From MED-G16 sp964467915 (lineage in GTDB: Bacteria; Bacteroidota; Bacteroidia; Cytophagales; MED-G16): DNA of 64,000 nucleotides. Location of the stretch: assembly GCA_964467915.1 (NCBI GenBank), contig CAYXSW010000006.1:1-64000 (forward strand). Direction: 5' to 3'. Shown here piece after piece: positions 26,586-35,787 of this stretch (position 1 is its first letter; every line of letters starts with the position of its first letter). A program made the position numbers and the translations under genes. Under the pieces are notes generated by a model, which had not been told where the DNA came from, ran no database searches, and worked only from the letters and a program-made list of their open reading frames with translations.

Positions 26586-28139
26586 ATGCAAATATATAAG
26601 ATTTTATGGGTTGATGACGAAATTGAGTTATTAAAGCCTTATGTTCTATATTTAGAAGAAAAGAAATATATAGTAAAAACATTTAACAATCCTTTTTCTT
26701 TACTAGACTATATGTCAGAAGATAATAGCTTTGATTTAATTCTTATTGATGAGAATATGCCTGGCAAGACTGGACTAAACCTTATTTCAGATATAAAAAA
26801 AATATCAAATACTGTTCCTATAATAATGATTACAAAGAATGAAGAAGAAGATATTATGAATGAAGCTATCGGATCAGAGATAAGTGATTATTTAATTAAG
26901 CCACTAAATCCTAACCAGTTATTAATATCCGTAAAAAAAGTTTTAGAGAATTCTTCTATAATTAAAGATAAATTAAAATCAGATTATATTCCTTTCTTCA
27001 CAGAGTTATCAGATAAAATTAATTCTAATAATTGTAATAAAGAATGGATAGATACTTATAAAAAGATTGTAGACTGGGAGATTAGTTTTGATAGAAATTC
27101 TGAAGATCAGTACAATGAAATGCTAATTGCTCAAAAAAAAGAAGCAAATAAAAAATTTTCAAGTTTTATAATTGAAAATTATCCAAAGTGGTCACAAAAT
27201 AATTTTGAAAATATATTGATGACAAATAATCTTTTGAAGAAGAAGATTCTCCCAAAAATAGAGAGCAATAAAATATGTTTAATTGTCATAGATAATTTCA
27301 GATATGATCAGTGGAAAATACTTGAGGATTATGTGTCTAAATATTTTTTTATAGAAAGTGATGATCCTTATTATTCTATTATTCCAACAACTACTGAGTA
27401 TTCAAGAAATTCAATTTTTTCAGGTTTAACACCACTCCAAATGTCTAATGAGGAAAGTGACTTGTGGTCTGATAAATCTGATGGATTTAATAAAAATGAA
27501 TATGATTTTCTGGACAGAAACTTTAAAAGAAATAATATTAATATTAGACATTCATATGATAAGATCATATCATATGAAGATGGTGTTAAATTTATTAAAC
27601 GATTTTCTGATTTAGATAATTATGAATTTAACTCAGTTGTTTTCAATTTTATTGATATGTTATCACATTCAAAAACAGAAAATAAACTTTTTAAAAATCT
27701 TGCCTATGATGAAAAGTCATTCAGATCATTTACAGTATCTTGGTTTAAGAATTCTTCTCTTAATGAATTATTAAAATATCTTTCTGTTAAAAAAATAAAA
27801 GTTTTCCTCACAACGGATCACGGGACTATAAAAGTTGATAAACCTGTAATGGTAAAGGCAAATAAAGAAACAAATAATAATATAAGATTTAAGGTAGGAA
27901 AAAATATTAATTCTGATGATCATAAGGTTTATTTTTGTGATAATGGAGAAAAAATTAATCTACCAAGGCAAAATATTTTTACTAAATATTTGTTTGCAAC
28001 AGATAACAAATATTTATTATATCCAAAAAACTATAATTTTCATTCAAAAAACTTTAAAGATACTTTTCAACATGGTGGAATTTCAATGGAAGAAATGATT
28101 ATTCCATTTATAGAGTTAACACCTAGAAATCCACAATGA
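26586..28139 (+). CDS. porX: PorX: response regulator with PglZ-type effector domain (T9SS control)
   Basis: A 517-residue two-part protein. Residues 1-120 are a receiver domain with acidic D10/D11, phospho-acceptor D55 in ILIDENMPG and the conserved lysine in L-I-K-P. The rest is a PglZ-type alkaline-phosphatase-superfamily domain with L-I-V-I-D-N-F-R-Y-D near 240, a nucleophile threonine region I-P-T-T-T-E-Y-S near 266, and TTDHG near 409. This architecture defines PorX, which regulates the type IX secretion system and gliding genes, with PorY as sensor and a SigP-type sigma factor in Porphyromonas. PorY is not in the window. The 3' end overlaps tsaE by four bases. Confidence 0.93.
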   Translation: MQIYKILWVDDEIELLKPYVLYLEEKKYIVKTFNNPFSLLDYMSEDNSFDLILIDENMPGKTGLNLISDIKKISNTVPIIMITKNEEEDIMNEAIGSEISDYLIKPLNPNQLLISVKKVLENSSIIKDKLKSDYIPFFTELSDKINSNNCNKEWIDTYKKIVDWEISFDRNSEDQYNEMLIAQKKEANKKFSSFIIENYPKWSQNNFENILMTNNLLKKKILPKIESNKICLIVIDNFRYDQWKILEDYVSKYFFIESDDPYYSIIPTTTEYSRNSIFSGLTPLQMSNEESDLWSDKSDGFNKNEYDFLDRNFKRNNINIRHSYDKIISYEDGVKFIKRFSDLDNYEFNSVVFNFIDMLSHSKTENKLFKNLAYDEKSFRSFTVSWFKNSSLNELLKYLSVKKIKVFLTTDHGTIKVDKPVMVKANKETNNNIRFKVGKNINSDDHKVYFCDNGEKINLPRQNIFTKYLFATDNKYLLYPKNYNFHSKNFKDTFQHGGISMEEMIIPFIELTPRNPQ

Positions 28140-28546
28140 AAATTTTTAAAAAAAAATCAATATCTGATTATGGGGAGATTATAGAATACATCTTATCTAA
28201 ACATGTTAAAATTATCTTATTAGAAGGTGAGTTAGGTTCAGGTAAAACAACATTTGTGAAATCTTTTTGTAATTATTTAGATGTAAAAGATAAAGTATTA
28301 AGTCCTACATTTAATATTATTAATGAATATAGTATTAACAAAAATAAAAATGTTTATCACTTTGATTTGTACAGATTGAAATCAAAACAAGACTTGGCTG
28401 AAATAGATTTTTTAGATTATATAAATTCAGATAATTTTTGTTTTATAGAGTGGCCTGAACTTTGTAGGGATTTTATAAATTCTGATTTTCTTAATCTGAA
28501 GATAGATACTTTTGATAAGTCCAATAGAGATATAACTATTTATTAA
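28136..28546 (+). CDS. tsaE: tRNA threonylcarbamoyladenosine biosynthesis ATPase TsaE
   Basis: A 136-residue P-loop ATPase that energises the TsaBDE complex in t6A37 synthesis. The P-loop GELGSGKTT is near residues 35-43, with S-P-T-F-N-I-I in switch I, and H-F-D-L-Y-R-L plus F-I-E-W-P-E downstream, all typical of the YjeE family. It overlaps the porX stop by four bases, a pairing common in Flavobacteriia, and its 3' end overlaps the convergent exonuclease gene by 11 bases. Confidence 0.94.
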   Translation: MKIFKKKSISDYGEIIEYILSKHVKIILLEGELGSGKTTFVKSFCNYLDVKDKVLSPTFNIINEYSINKNKNVYHFDLYRLKSKQDLAEIDFLDYINSDNFCFIEWPELCRDFINSDFLNLKIDTFDKSNRDITIY

Positions 28547-29333
28547 TTTTTTTTAATTTAATCTCAGTAAATTTCTTTTTTGTATGAATTGGAAAATTAC
28601 TTTTCATTATCCAATGGTAATATTCTGGATTTGATTTAAATACTTTAGAAACGGATTGGTTTTTATATTTGCCAAAATTAAAAATTTCAATATTTTCAGA
28701 ATTTCGAATTATTCTACCAGAAAGGTCTACTATATTATTTTTTATAATTGAGCCTATAGATTCAACATTCTTAGAAATTTTACCCAGGGTATTTCCTTTA
28801 TTATCAACTACTTCCATATTCTCATATAATTCAACTTGTTTTTTAATAATCTCGAGTGTTGCAATTGTGTCTGCATAAGAATTATGAGCATCCTCTAAGC
28901 TTTTATTGCAATAATGTTTGTATGCAGCACTTAAATTTCGTTTCTCCATAAGGTGGTATATTCTTAATGCGTCAATAATTTTAACATTTTTAAGAGATAG
29001 TTCAATGTCACATCTTAAAAATTCTTCAATTAATATTGGCAAGTCAAATTTTAAAATATTAAAACCAGCTAAATCACAACCTTTGATGAAATTATAAATC
29101 TCTTTTGCGTAGTTTTTAAAGGTCTTACAACTTAAAATATCATCTTTATATATACCATGAATTTTACTGCTTTCATCAGAGATTTTAATTGTTGGGTTGA
29201 CCCTAAAATTTTTTTCAATTTGAGAGTTATCAGTATTTATTTTTATTAATGTGATATCTATAATTCTATCTTGAATTATATCTAATCCAGTGGTTTCAAT
29301 ATCAAAAACAACTAGCGGTTTATTTACTATCAT
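28536..29333 (-). CDS. DEDDh 3'-5' exonuclease, DnaQ/ExoX-like
   Basis: A 265-residue nuclease with a DnaQ-type domain at residues 1-170: D11/E13 in VVFDIETTGL, A-G-F-N-I-L-K-F-D near 95, and the H/D pair in E-D-A-H-N-S-Y-A-D-T. The C-terminus (about 215-250) reads F-G-K-Y-K-N-Q-S-V and P-E-Y-Y-H-W, the small module seen at the end of exodeoxyribonuclease X-like proteins, here without a cysteine cluster. It may trim DNA ends or act in proofreading or repair; the polymerase itself carries its own fused exonuclease (dnaE), so this is not the only proofreading candidate. It overlaps mpl by four bases and is probably co-transcribed. Confidence 0.85.
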   Translation of the reverse strand: MIVNKPLVVFDIETTGLDIIQDRIIDITLIKINTDNSQIEKNFRVNPTIKISDESSKIHGIYKDDILSCKTFKNYAKEIYNFIKGCDLAGFNILKFDLPILIEEFLRCDIELSLKNVKIIDALRIYHLMEKRNLSAAYKHYCNKSLEDAHNSYADTIATLEIIKKQVELYENMEVVDNKGNTLGKISKNVESIGSIIKNNIVDLSGRIIRNSENIEIFNFGKYKNQSVSKVFKSNPEYYHWIMKSNFPIHTKKKFTEIKLKKINK

Positions 29334-30679
29334 TTTATTAAAATATTAAAGTCTAAATTATCAAAATTTCCAGATGACATTAGTAACTTATTATAGTTCT
29401 TGAATTTTGAAGTTTTAATGATATCTATTAGTTGGGATTTGCTTTCTATAAGAACTAATTTTTTTTCATTAAAACACTCCATAATAATCTTTTCAGATAG
29501 ATGATTATTTTTTTTATTTTCTGATATATATATAATTGAAAATGTAGATTTTAATAAAGTATCCTTATAGTTTTTTAAAAAATTAATATCAAAACTGCTA
29601 GAACTATGTAGCTCATATATTACTAATAAATTATTATTATATTGGTTTTGTACTGCATTTATAGTTGCATTTAATTTAGAAGGTGAATGAGCAAAATCTT
29701 TAAAAATTTTAAATTCACCATCATGTAATTTTTCTAGCCTTTTATCTGGTAATTTGTATGACTTTATTGCTTTATAAAAATGTTTGTTTTTTATTCCTAA
29801 TTGTTCACAAATAATTTTGGCACCTGCTAAATTTTGCATATTGTGTTTACCAAAAATATTTAGCTTTATTGGTTTATTTTCATTGTCAAAAATTACTGTT
29901 TCATTTTTATTTACTTTAAAATTTTCAAAGCTATATGGTTTGGTACTTGTATTTTCATTTTTATAATTTTCAATAATTCTTTTTACCTCATTATCTTCAT
30001 CGAAATATATTATTTCTCCACCCTTTGGTGTCATCTCTACAAGAAATTTAAATTGTCTTATGTATTTTTTATAACTTTTGTATACGTTATAATGATCCCA
30101 TTCTATTCCATTTAATAATAATAGATGATGTTCATATTTTAGAAACTTAGGTACTTGATCAATTGGACTTGTTAAATATTCGTCTCCTTCTATAATTATT
30201 AATGGCGAATCAGAAATCTTAATATTGTTATTAAAACCTTGAACTTTTGCGCCAATTAAAAAATCGAATTGAACATTATTGTACTTTAGAACATGCATTA
30301 TCATTGAAGTAACAGTTGTTTTGCCATGACTGCCTGCAATTACAACTCTATGTTTATTCTCGGAAAGAGATCTAACATATTCTGGATATGATTGTATAGG
30401 AATTCCTTTTTTTTTTGCTTCTTTAAGTTCTATATTATTTTTCTTGGTATGCATCCCAGTAATAACCAAATCAATGTGTTCATTTATATTTTTTTTATAA
30501 TAACCAAGTTCTTTAGGGAGAATACCATTTTTTTCAAGTTTAGATTTAGATGGATCATAAATGACATCATCACTTCCAGAAATATTGTTGCCATTTTTTT
30601 TTAGATTAATGGCAAGATCATGCATGATACTCCCGCCAATAGAAATGATATGAATATTTTTCTTTTTTCGTTCTTGCAT
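29330..30679 (-). CDS. mpl: UDP-MurNAc:L-alanyl-gamma-D-glutamyl-meso-diaminopimelate ligase (Mpl)
   Basis: This Mur-ligase family protein recycles the murein tripeptide by joining it to UDP-MurNAc. The N-terminal Rossmann motif reads I-S-I-G-G-S near residues 13-18; the ATP site is GSHGKTTVTSM near 114-124; the central E-G-D-E-Y and W-D-H-Y-N motifs follow, and D-F-A-H-S-P-S-K starts the C-terminal domain. MurC is a close relative, but IHIISIGGSIMHDLA and the E-G-D-E-Y motif are Mpl-like. The ATG at 30679 is preferred over an in-frame TTG at 30688 that lies in the promoter box. Confidence 0.88.
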   Translation of the reverse strand: MQERKKKNIHIISIGGSIMHDLAINLKKNGNNISGSDDVIYDPSKSKLEKNGILPKELGYYKKNINEHIDLVITGMHTKKNNIELKEAKKKGIPIQSYPEYVRSLSENKHRVVIAGSHGKTTVTSMIMHVLKYNNVQFDFLIGAKVQGFNNNIKISDSPLIIIEGDEYLTSPIDQVPKFLKYEHHLLLLNGIEWDHYNVYKSYKKYIRQFKFLVEMTPKGGEIIYFDEDNEVKRIIENYKNENTSTKPYSFENFKVNKNETVIFDNENKPIKLNIFGKHNMQNLAGAKIICEQLGIKNKHFYKAIKSYKLPDKRLEKLHDGEFKIFKDFAHSPSKLNATINAVQNQYNNNLLVIYELHSSSSFDINFLKNYKDTLLKSTFSIIYISENKKNNHLSEKIIMECFNEKKLVLIESKSQLIDIIKTSKFKNYNKLLMSSGNFDNLDFNILIK

Positions 30680-30685
30680 ACTTGC

Positions 30686-30717
30686 CAAAAATATAAATAT
30701 TTACAGCCTAGAACAAT
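30686..30717 (-). promoter_or_regulatory. Predicted promoter for mpl
   Basis: On the minus strand TTG, a 20-base spacer, then TATTTTTG (30686-30693), an exact TAnnTTTG box, lies six bases before the ATG at 30679. The same TTG-N20-TATTTTTG layout occurs at 40097-40127. A leaderless or near-leaderless mRNA would follow. Confidence 0.6.
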
Positions 30718-30797
30718 TTAATTTGAATAACTTTATTTTGTTGATAACATATGGAAAAGTAAAGGATTATTTATCTAGTGAACATTCAAATTTTTTA

Positions 30798-30805
30798 TAG
30801 GTTTG
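30798..30805 (+). promoter_or_regulatory. Predicted -7 promoter box for dnaB
   Basis: TAGGTTTG is an exact TAnnTTTG match ending 14 bases before the GTG start of dnaB. No convincing -33 element is visible. Confidence 0.5.
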
Positions 30806-30819
30806 TCAAAATATTTTAA

Positions 30820-32301
30820 GTGAAAGAAAATAAAAGTTTTTTATCAAAAAGTCCTCGAAGAGGTCTAGTTCTTGGGAAAGAACTGGATCTTGGAAAATTG
30901 CCCCCCCAAGCTTTAGATTTAGAAGAATCTGTACTTGGAGCCTTAATGCTAGAGAAAGATGCTTTAACTGACGTTATAGACATTCTAAAACCTGATAACT
31001 TTTATAAAGATGCTAACAAAGAAATTTATCAATCAATAATTGATTTATTTAATAATTCTGAACCTATTGATCTTCTCACTGTAACAACACAACTTAAGAA
31101 AAACGGAAAATTGGATTTTGTTGGAGGTGCTTATTATGTTACACAATTAACGACAAGAGTTAATTCAGCTTCCAATATAGAATATCATTCTAGGATTATA
31201 TTAGAGCAGTCAATAAAAAGACAATTGATTGAAGTCTCTGGGGAAATTCAGAAGGAGGCATATGAGGACACAACAGATGTCTTTGATCTCTTAGATCACA
31301 CTGAACAATCTCTTTTTGATATATCTGAGTCACATATTAGAAAAAATTATTCTCAAGTTAAAGGTATTATGAAAGAGGCCATCGATGAATTAGAGTCTAA
31401 AAAATCAAGGAAAGATGGTATAACTGGTGTCCCATCCGGATTTATTGATTTAGATAATATTACTTCTGGTTGGCAACCTTCTGACTTAATTATAATTGCG
31501 GGAAGACCATCAATGGGTAAAACTGCATTTGTTTTATCTATGATGAGAAATGCCTCCATTGATCATGAAAAACCAATAGCAATTTTTTCTTTAGAAATGT
31601 CTTCTCTACAGATTGTAAATAGATTGATTTCATCTGAAGCAGAATTAGATAGTGATAAAATAAAGAAGGGAAACCTTAAGGATTACGAATGGCAACAGCT
31701 TTTGCATAAGACGGATCAATTAAATAATGCTAAAATATTTATTGATGATACCCCTGCTCTTAGTATTCTAGAGTTAAGGGCAAAATCTAGAAGATTAAAA
31801 TCGCAACATGATATTCAGTGCATTATTGTTGATTATCTTCAACTTATGACTGGGGAATATGGCAAATCATCTGGAAATAGGGAACAAGAAATAGCATCTA
31901 TATCAAGATCTTTGAAAGCAATAGCTAAAGAATTAAATGTACCAGTATTAGCTTTATCTCAGTTGAGTAGAGCGGTTGAGACTAGGGGTGGGGATAAAAG
32001 ACCAGTACTTTCAGACCTTAGAGAGTCAGGATCTATAGAACAAGATGCAGACATGGTATTATTTATTTATAGAGCAGATAGGTATGATATAACCGAAGAT
32101 GAAGATGGAAATTTAACTGCAGGCGTTGCTGAAATATTATTGAGAAAAAATAGAAATGGTCCCACAGGTAAAGTTAAACTTAAGTTTATTGAAAGATTTG
32201 CAAAATTTGCTGATATGTCCTCATTGGATGAAAATCAAATCAATAGATTTCAAAGTAAAGCCAATAGTGGTTTTGATAAAAGTAAAAGCGATCCATTTTA
32301 A
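30820..32301 (+). CDS. dnaB: Replicative DNA helicase DnaB
   Basis: A 493-residue hexameric helicase of the replication fork. The N-terminal domain (about 25-175) starts at L-P-P-Q-A-L-D-L-E-E-S-V-L-G; the RecA-like domain holds Walker A GRPSMGKTAF, S-L-E-M-S, the Walker B-type IIVDYLQLM, L-S-Q-L-S-R-A-V-E and the arginine-finger segment K-N-R-N-G-P-T-G. It starts at GTG, two in-frame stop-free codons from no better ATG, and the N-terminal basic tail is typical. A C7 run (30901-30907) encodes the Pro-Pro of LPPQ. It is the first gene of the plus-strand run to nupC. Confidence 0.96.
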   Translation: MKENKSFLSKSPRRGLVLGKELDLGKLPPQALDLEESVLGALMLEKDALTDVIDILKPDNFYKDANKEIYQSIIDLFNNSEPIDLLTVTTQLKKNGKLDFVGGAYYVTQLTTRVNSASNIEYHSRIILEQSIKRQLIEVSGEIQKEAYEDTTDVFDLLDHTEQSLFDISESHIRKNYSQVKGIMKEAIDELESKKSRKDGITGVPSGFIDLDNITSGWQPSDLIIIAGRPSMGKTAFVLSMMRNASIDHEKPIAIFSLEMSSLQIVNRLISSEAELDSDKIKKGNLKDYEWQQLLHKTDQLNNAKIFIDDTPALSILELRAKSRRLKSQHDIQCIIVDYLQLMTGEYGKSSGNREQEIASISRSLKAIAKELNVPVLALSQLSRAVETRGGDKRPVLSDLRESGSIEQDADMVLFIYRADRYDITEDEDGNLTAGVAEILLRKNRNGPTGKVKLKFIERFAKFADMSSLDENQINRFQSKANSGFDKSKSDPF

Positions 32302-32304
32302 AAT

Positions 32305-33039
32305 ATGAAAATTCTTGTTTGTATTTCTTGTGTTCCAGATACTACATCTAGAATATCTTTTACAGATGATAATAAGTTTAACACTGATAATGTCCAATTT
32401 ATTATTGGCCCATATGAAGACTATGCTCTGGCTAGAGCTGTAGAATTAAAAGAAAAAAATTCAGATATTGATATTAGTTTACTTAATGTTGGGTTATCTC
32501 AAAACGACCCTCTTCTTAGAAAGGGTTTAGCTATAGGAGCTGATAGAGCTTATAGAATTAATTCAGAACCAAATGATTCAAGTTTTGTAGCTCTCAATAT
32601 TGCTGATTTTATTAAGAAAAATAATTTTGACTTAATACTAATGGGTAAAGAGTCTATAGATTATAATTCTGGATTAGTTCATTATCTTTCAGGGTCAATA
32701 CTAGATATTCAGACTTTTAACCCGGTAACATTCTTAGATTTAGATACTGATAATAAGGTTGTTATTAAAAGAGAGACTGAGTTAGGTATTGAGAAAATAA
32801 AAGCAAATCTCCCATTAATTTTAGGATGCCAAGAACCCATCGCAGAATGGAAAATTCCAAATATGAGAGGCATTATGAATGCTCGTTCAAAGGATTTGTT
32901 AGTCATTGAACCAATTTCAGTTTCTTCATCTTTAAAGTATGAAAAATATACACTTCCTCTAGAAAAAGATGAAATAAAGTATATTGATAAAGAAAATATA
33001 GATATACTAATTGATGAATTAAATCTTAAAAATTTATAA
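32305..33039 (+). CDS. etfB: Electron transfer flavoprotein beta subunit
   Basis: The 244-residue beta subunit of ETF, which carries AMP and, with the alpha subunit, shuttles electrons from acyl-CoA dehydrogenases to the respiratory chain. Typical features are V-C-I-S-C-V-P-D at the N-terminus, the adenine-binding strand G-P-Y-E-D-Y-A-L-A-R-A-V-E-L-K near residue 38, L-I-L-M-G-K-E-S-I-D-Y-N near 110, and the recognition-loop end L-P-L-I-L-G-C-Q-E-P. It starts three bases after dnaB and overlaps etfA by one base. FeS-dehydrogenase partners are not in the window. Confidence 0.94.
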   Translation: MKILVCISCVPDTTSRISFTDDNKFNTDNVQFIIGPYEDYALARAVELKEKNSDIDISLLNVGLSQNDPLLRKGLAIGADRAYRINSEPNDSSFVALNIADFIKKNNFDLILMGKESIDYNSGLVHYLSGSILDIQTFNPVTFLDLDTDNKVVIKRETELGIEKIKANLPLILGCQEPIAEWKIPNMRGIMNARSKDLLVIEPISVSSSLKYEKYTLPLEKDEIKYIDKENIDILIDELNLKNL

Positions 33040-33944
33040 TGTCAACTCTAGTTTTTATTGAATTTAATAAAAGTAAAATAAGTGAGTCATCCTCTCAAGC
33101 TGCTACTTTAGCTAATGAATTGAATGATGAGGTTTATGGTCTGACTTCAAATAATGATGATGATTATATTTCTTCTTTAGGAAGTAAAGGTTTTGATAAA
33201 GTATTCAAAATTGATGATTTTAAAAATTTTGATGCTATCGAAAAAACTATCAGAAATCATAAAATAAATACTATAGTTTCTCCAAATACAAATTTATTTA
33301 AAGAACTAGCATCTAAAATATCAATCAAGCTTAATTTTTCTATTGTATCTAACGTATTAAAAATAGATGATAATGATAAAATTATTTCCTCAATTTTTAC
33401 TGGTAAAGCAAAATCCCAAATAAGTGTAAATAATGAAAATTGTGTTTATTTATTAAATAAAAACATTGTCGACTCAAAAGGGTTTGATAAAAAGGCTGAT
33501 ATTATTAAAATTGATTCAAAAATTTCTCAAAACAATAATTTTGAGATCCTAGAACAGACTTTAATTGAGGAGGATATTTCATTAAATGACGCTGACATTG
33601 TAATATCTGCTGGAAGGGGTTTAAAGGGTCCTGAAAACTGGAAAATGATTGAAGAGTTTGCAAAAAAATTAAATGCGGCTACTGCATGCAGTAAGCCTGT
33701 TTCAGATGCTGGATGGAGACCTCATCATGAACATGTAGGTCAGACAGGTTTAAAAATATCTCCTAAAATTTATTTTGCAATTGGAATTTCAGGAGCCATA
33801 CAACATTTAGCTGGTGTAAATTCTTCTAAGACCATAATTGTAATTAATAATGATCCAGAAGCCCCTTTCTTTAAAGCTGCAGACTATGGTATTGTTGGTG
33901 ATGCTTTTGATGTAGTTCCAAACTTAATTAAAGCATTAAATTAA
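33039..33944 (+). CDS. etfA: Electron transfer flavoprotein alpha subunit
   Basis: The 301-residue FAD-binding subunit of ETF. The C-terminal FAD domain is unmistakable: S-A-G-R-G-L-K-G-P-E-N-W near residue 189, C-S-K-P-V-S-D-A-G-W-R near 216, Q-T-G near 235 and A-I-G-I-S-G-A-I-Q-H near 248. The N-terminal part is divergent, as in other Bacteroidota, and the protein is slightly shorter than the usual 315-325. The start codon shares one base with the etfB stop, so equal synthesis by coupling is likely. Confidence 0.94.
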   Translation: MSTLVFIEFNKSKISESSSQAATLANELNDEVYGLTSNNDDDYISSLGSKGFDKVFKIDDFKNFDAIEKTIRNHKINTIVSPNTNLFKELASKISIKLNFSIVSNVLKIDDNDKIISSIFTGKAKSQISVNNENCVYLLNKNIVDSKGFDKKADIIKIDSKISQNNNFEILEQTLIEEDISLNDADIVISAGRGLKGPENWKMIEEFAKKLNAATACSKPVSDAGWRPHHEHVGQTGLKISPKIYFAIGISGAIQHLAGVNSSKTIIVINNDPEAPFFKAADYGIVGDAFDVVPNLIKALN

Positions 33945-33946
33945 TT

Positions 33947-34516
33947 GTGAAAAAAATAAAGCTTCAAATTCTTGGCCTTTCATCAAGTGTAGATACTCAG
34001 ACAGGTTCTTTTGCGTTAGTTTTAAAAGAGGAAAATGGTGATAGAAGGCTTCCTATTATTATTGGAATGTTTGAAGCTCAGTCTATTGCAATGGAGATTG
34101 AAAAGATTATACCAAACAGACCTATGACTCATGATCTATTTAAATCTTTTCTTCAGAAATTAAATTTTATAGTAAATGAAGTAGTCATAACTGATATTAA
34201 AGATGGTGTCTTTTTTTCAAAAATTATTATATCAGATTCAAATAAAAAAATAAGTATAGACTCAAGACCTTCAGATGCTATAGCAATAGCTATAAGGTAC
34301 AAAGCAAATATTCTTGTTAATGAAAATGTAATAGATGAAGCTGGAATTATTTTTGATGAAGTTGAAGTTGATAAAAAAGTTAGTGATGATGGAAAAGTAA
34401 AAACCCTTAAAGATTTTTCTATAAAAGAACTTAATAAAAAATTAACTAATTCAATTGCTGAAGAGAATTATGAATTTGCAGCAAGAGTAAGGGATGAAAT
34501 AAAAAGAAGAAATTAA
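33947..34516 (+). CDS. Bifunctional nuclease (BFN/DUF151) family protein with C-terminal UvrB/C motif
   Basis: A 189-residue protein starting at GTG. The BFN domain spans about residues 5-140: L-P-I-I-I-G-M-F-E-A-Q-S-I, then R-P-M-T-H-D-L and the signature S-R-P-S-D-A-I-A-I-A near 105-115. The last 30 residues (Y-E-F-A-A-R-V-R-D-E-I) form a UvrB/UvrC-interaction motif. The plant founder has both RNase and DNase activity; the bacterial role is unproved, and the UVR motif hints at contact with nucleotide excision repair. It sits between etfA and nupC with gaps of two bases and a one-base overlap. Confidence 0.9.
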   Translation: MKKIKLQILGLSSSVDTQTGSFALVLKEENGDRRLPIIIGMFEAQSIAMEIEKIIPNRPMTHDLFKSFLQKLNFIVNEVVITDIKDGVFFSKIIISDSNKKISIDSRPSDAIAIAIRYKANILVNENVIDEAGIIFDEVEVDKKVSDDGKVKTLKDFSIKELNKKLTNSIAEENYEFAARVRDEIKRRN

Positions 34517-35787
34517 TGGATTTAATTAGGTTTGTAATTGGTTTTGTTTTCATTATTTCAATAGCATATTTATTTTCATCTGATAAAAGAAATATTAATT
34601 GGAGGTTAGTCCTGTCAGGAATTCTCTTACAATTAATTTTTGCTATTTTAATAACTAATGTTCCGTTTGTAGAATCATTATTTAGCAGCATAAGTAAGTT
34701 TTTTGTTTTATTAATTGGATTTTCTAAAGAAGGAACCTTATTTCTTTTTCCAGATGCTTCTTTTAAAGGATTTGCTTTTTCAGCATTACCTGTAGTTATA
34801 TTATTCTCATCAATAAGTGCATTTTTATATTATGTGGGCTTTCTTCAAGTTATTGTTAAATCTATAGCATGGGTCATGTCAAAAACTATGAAGCTGTCAG
34901 GAGCTGAGTCCTTATCTGCAGCTGGAAATATTTTCTTAGGCCAAACAGAGGCACCTCTACTTGTTAAACCATATATAAAAAATATGACAAAATCAGAGTT
35001 AATGTGTTTGATGACAGGGGGAATGGCAACTATAGCTGGTGGAGTTTTTGCGGCATATGTATCTTTATTAGGTGGTTCAGATCCGGAAGAATCACTAAAA
35101 TTTGCTACTATCTTATTAACTGCCTCAATTATGAATGCGCCGGCAGGAATTGTGATTTCTAAAATATTTCAACCTGAAAATAAGGATAATAGTATTAATA
35201 AGAATTTAGATTTATCAAAAGAAGACTTAGGCTCTAATGCCATACATGCTCTAGCAAAAGGAGCATCTGATGGATTAAAACTCGCTTTAAACATTGCTGC
35301 CATGTTATTAGCTTTCCTAGCAGTAGTTTATATGCTTAATTATTTTTTAGAATTTTTTGGTGATATAACTTCTATTAATGATTGGATTAAAGCATCATCA
35401 AATGGTCAGTTTAGTAAATTATCTATGGAGTTTCTTCTTGGTCAAGTTTTTCGATTATTTGCATTTATGATAGGTATTAATTGGAATGAAACTGTTTTGG
35501 TAGGTAGTCTTTTAGGTCAAAAATTTGTATTGAACGAATTTATAGCTTACGTTAATTTAGCTGAGATGAAAGGGGCTGGCCTATTATCAGAAAAATCAAT
35601 CTTAATATCAACTTATGCTCTTTGTGGTTTTGCCAATTTTAGTTCAATTGCTATTCAAATAGGAGGGATAGGTTCTATGGCTCCATCTAGACAGAAAGAT
35701 ATATCAAAATTAGGTTTGAGAGCATTATTAGCTGCAACCTTGGCAACTCTACTAACAGGAAATATTGCAGGATTTATTATTGCCTAA
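34516..35787 (+). CDS. nupC: Concentrative nucleoside transporter (NupC/CNT family)
   Basis: A 423-residue inner-membrane ion-coupled nucleoside importer. Typical CNT features: about ten hydrophobic segments, the G-Q-T-E-A-P-L-L motif near residue 138, the G-G-M-A-T-I-A-G-G motif near 171-179, and the C-terminal C-G-F-A-N-F-S-S-I region near 371. These correspond to the hairpin and substrate-binding elements of the family. The start overlaps the BFN gene by one base; the stop overlaps the convergent pgi gene by 11 bases. Whether it uses sodium or protons cannot be read from the sequence. Confidence 0.93.
   Translation: MDLIRFVIGFVFIISIAYLFSSDKRNINWRLVLSGILLQLIFAILITNVPFVESLFSSISKFFVLLIGFSKEGTLFLFPDASFKGFAFSALPVVILFSSISAFLYYVGFLQVIVKSIAWVMSKTMKLSGAESLSAAGNIFLGQTEAPLLVKPYIKNMTKSELMCLMTGGMATIAGGVFAAYVSLLGGSDPEESLKFATILLTASIMNAPAGIVISKIFQPENKDNSINKNLDLSKEDLGSNAIHALAKGASDGLKLALNIAAMLLAFLAVVYMLNYFLEFFGDITSINDWIKASSNGQFSKLSMEFLLGQVFRLFAFMIGINWNETVLVGSLLGQKFVLNEFIAYVNLAEMKGAGLLSEKSILISTYALCGFANFSSIAIQIGGIGSMAPSRQKDISKLGLRALLAATLATLLTGNIAGFIIA

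Noticed and set aside
26586..28139. A PglZ domain, which could point to a BREX or Pgl phage-defence locus
   Set aside because: The PglZ part is fused to an N-terminal receiver domain, the architecture of PorX, and no BrxC, PglX, BrxL or other BREX gene is nearby.
30732..30752. TTATCAACA-like sequence upstream of dnaB as a DnaA box or origin
   Set aside because: A single imperfect site in an AT-rich gap; no cluster of boxes, no dnaA or dnaN, and no strand-skew evidence can be judged here.
30901..30907. C7 homopolymer run in dnaB as a phase-variation tract
   Set aside because: It encodes the conserved Pro-Pro of L-P-P-Q in an essential helicase; frameshifting would be lethal, so it is simply codon usage. 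The G6 runs near 8456 and 11530 are likewise proline codons.
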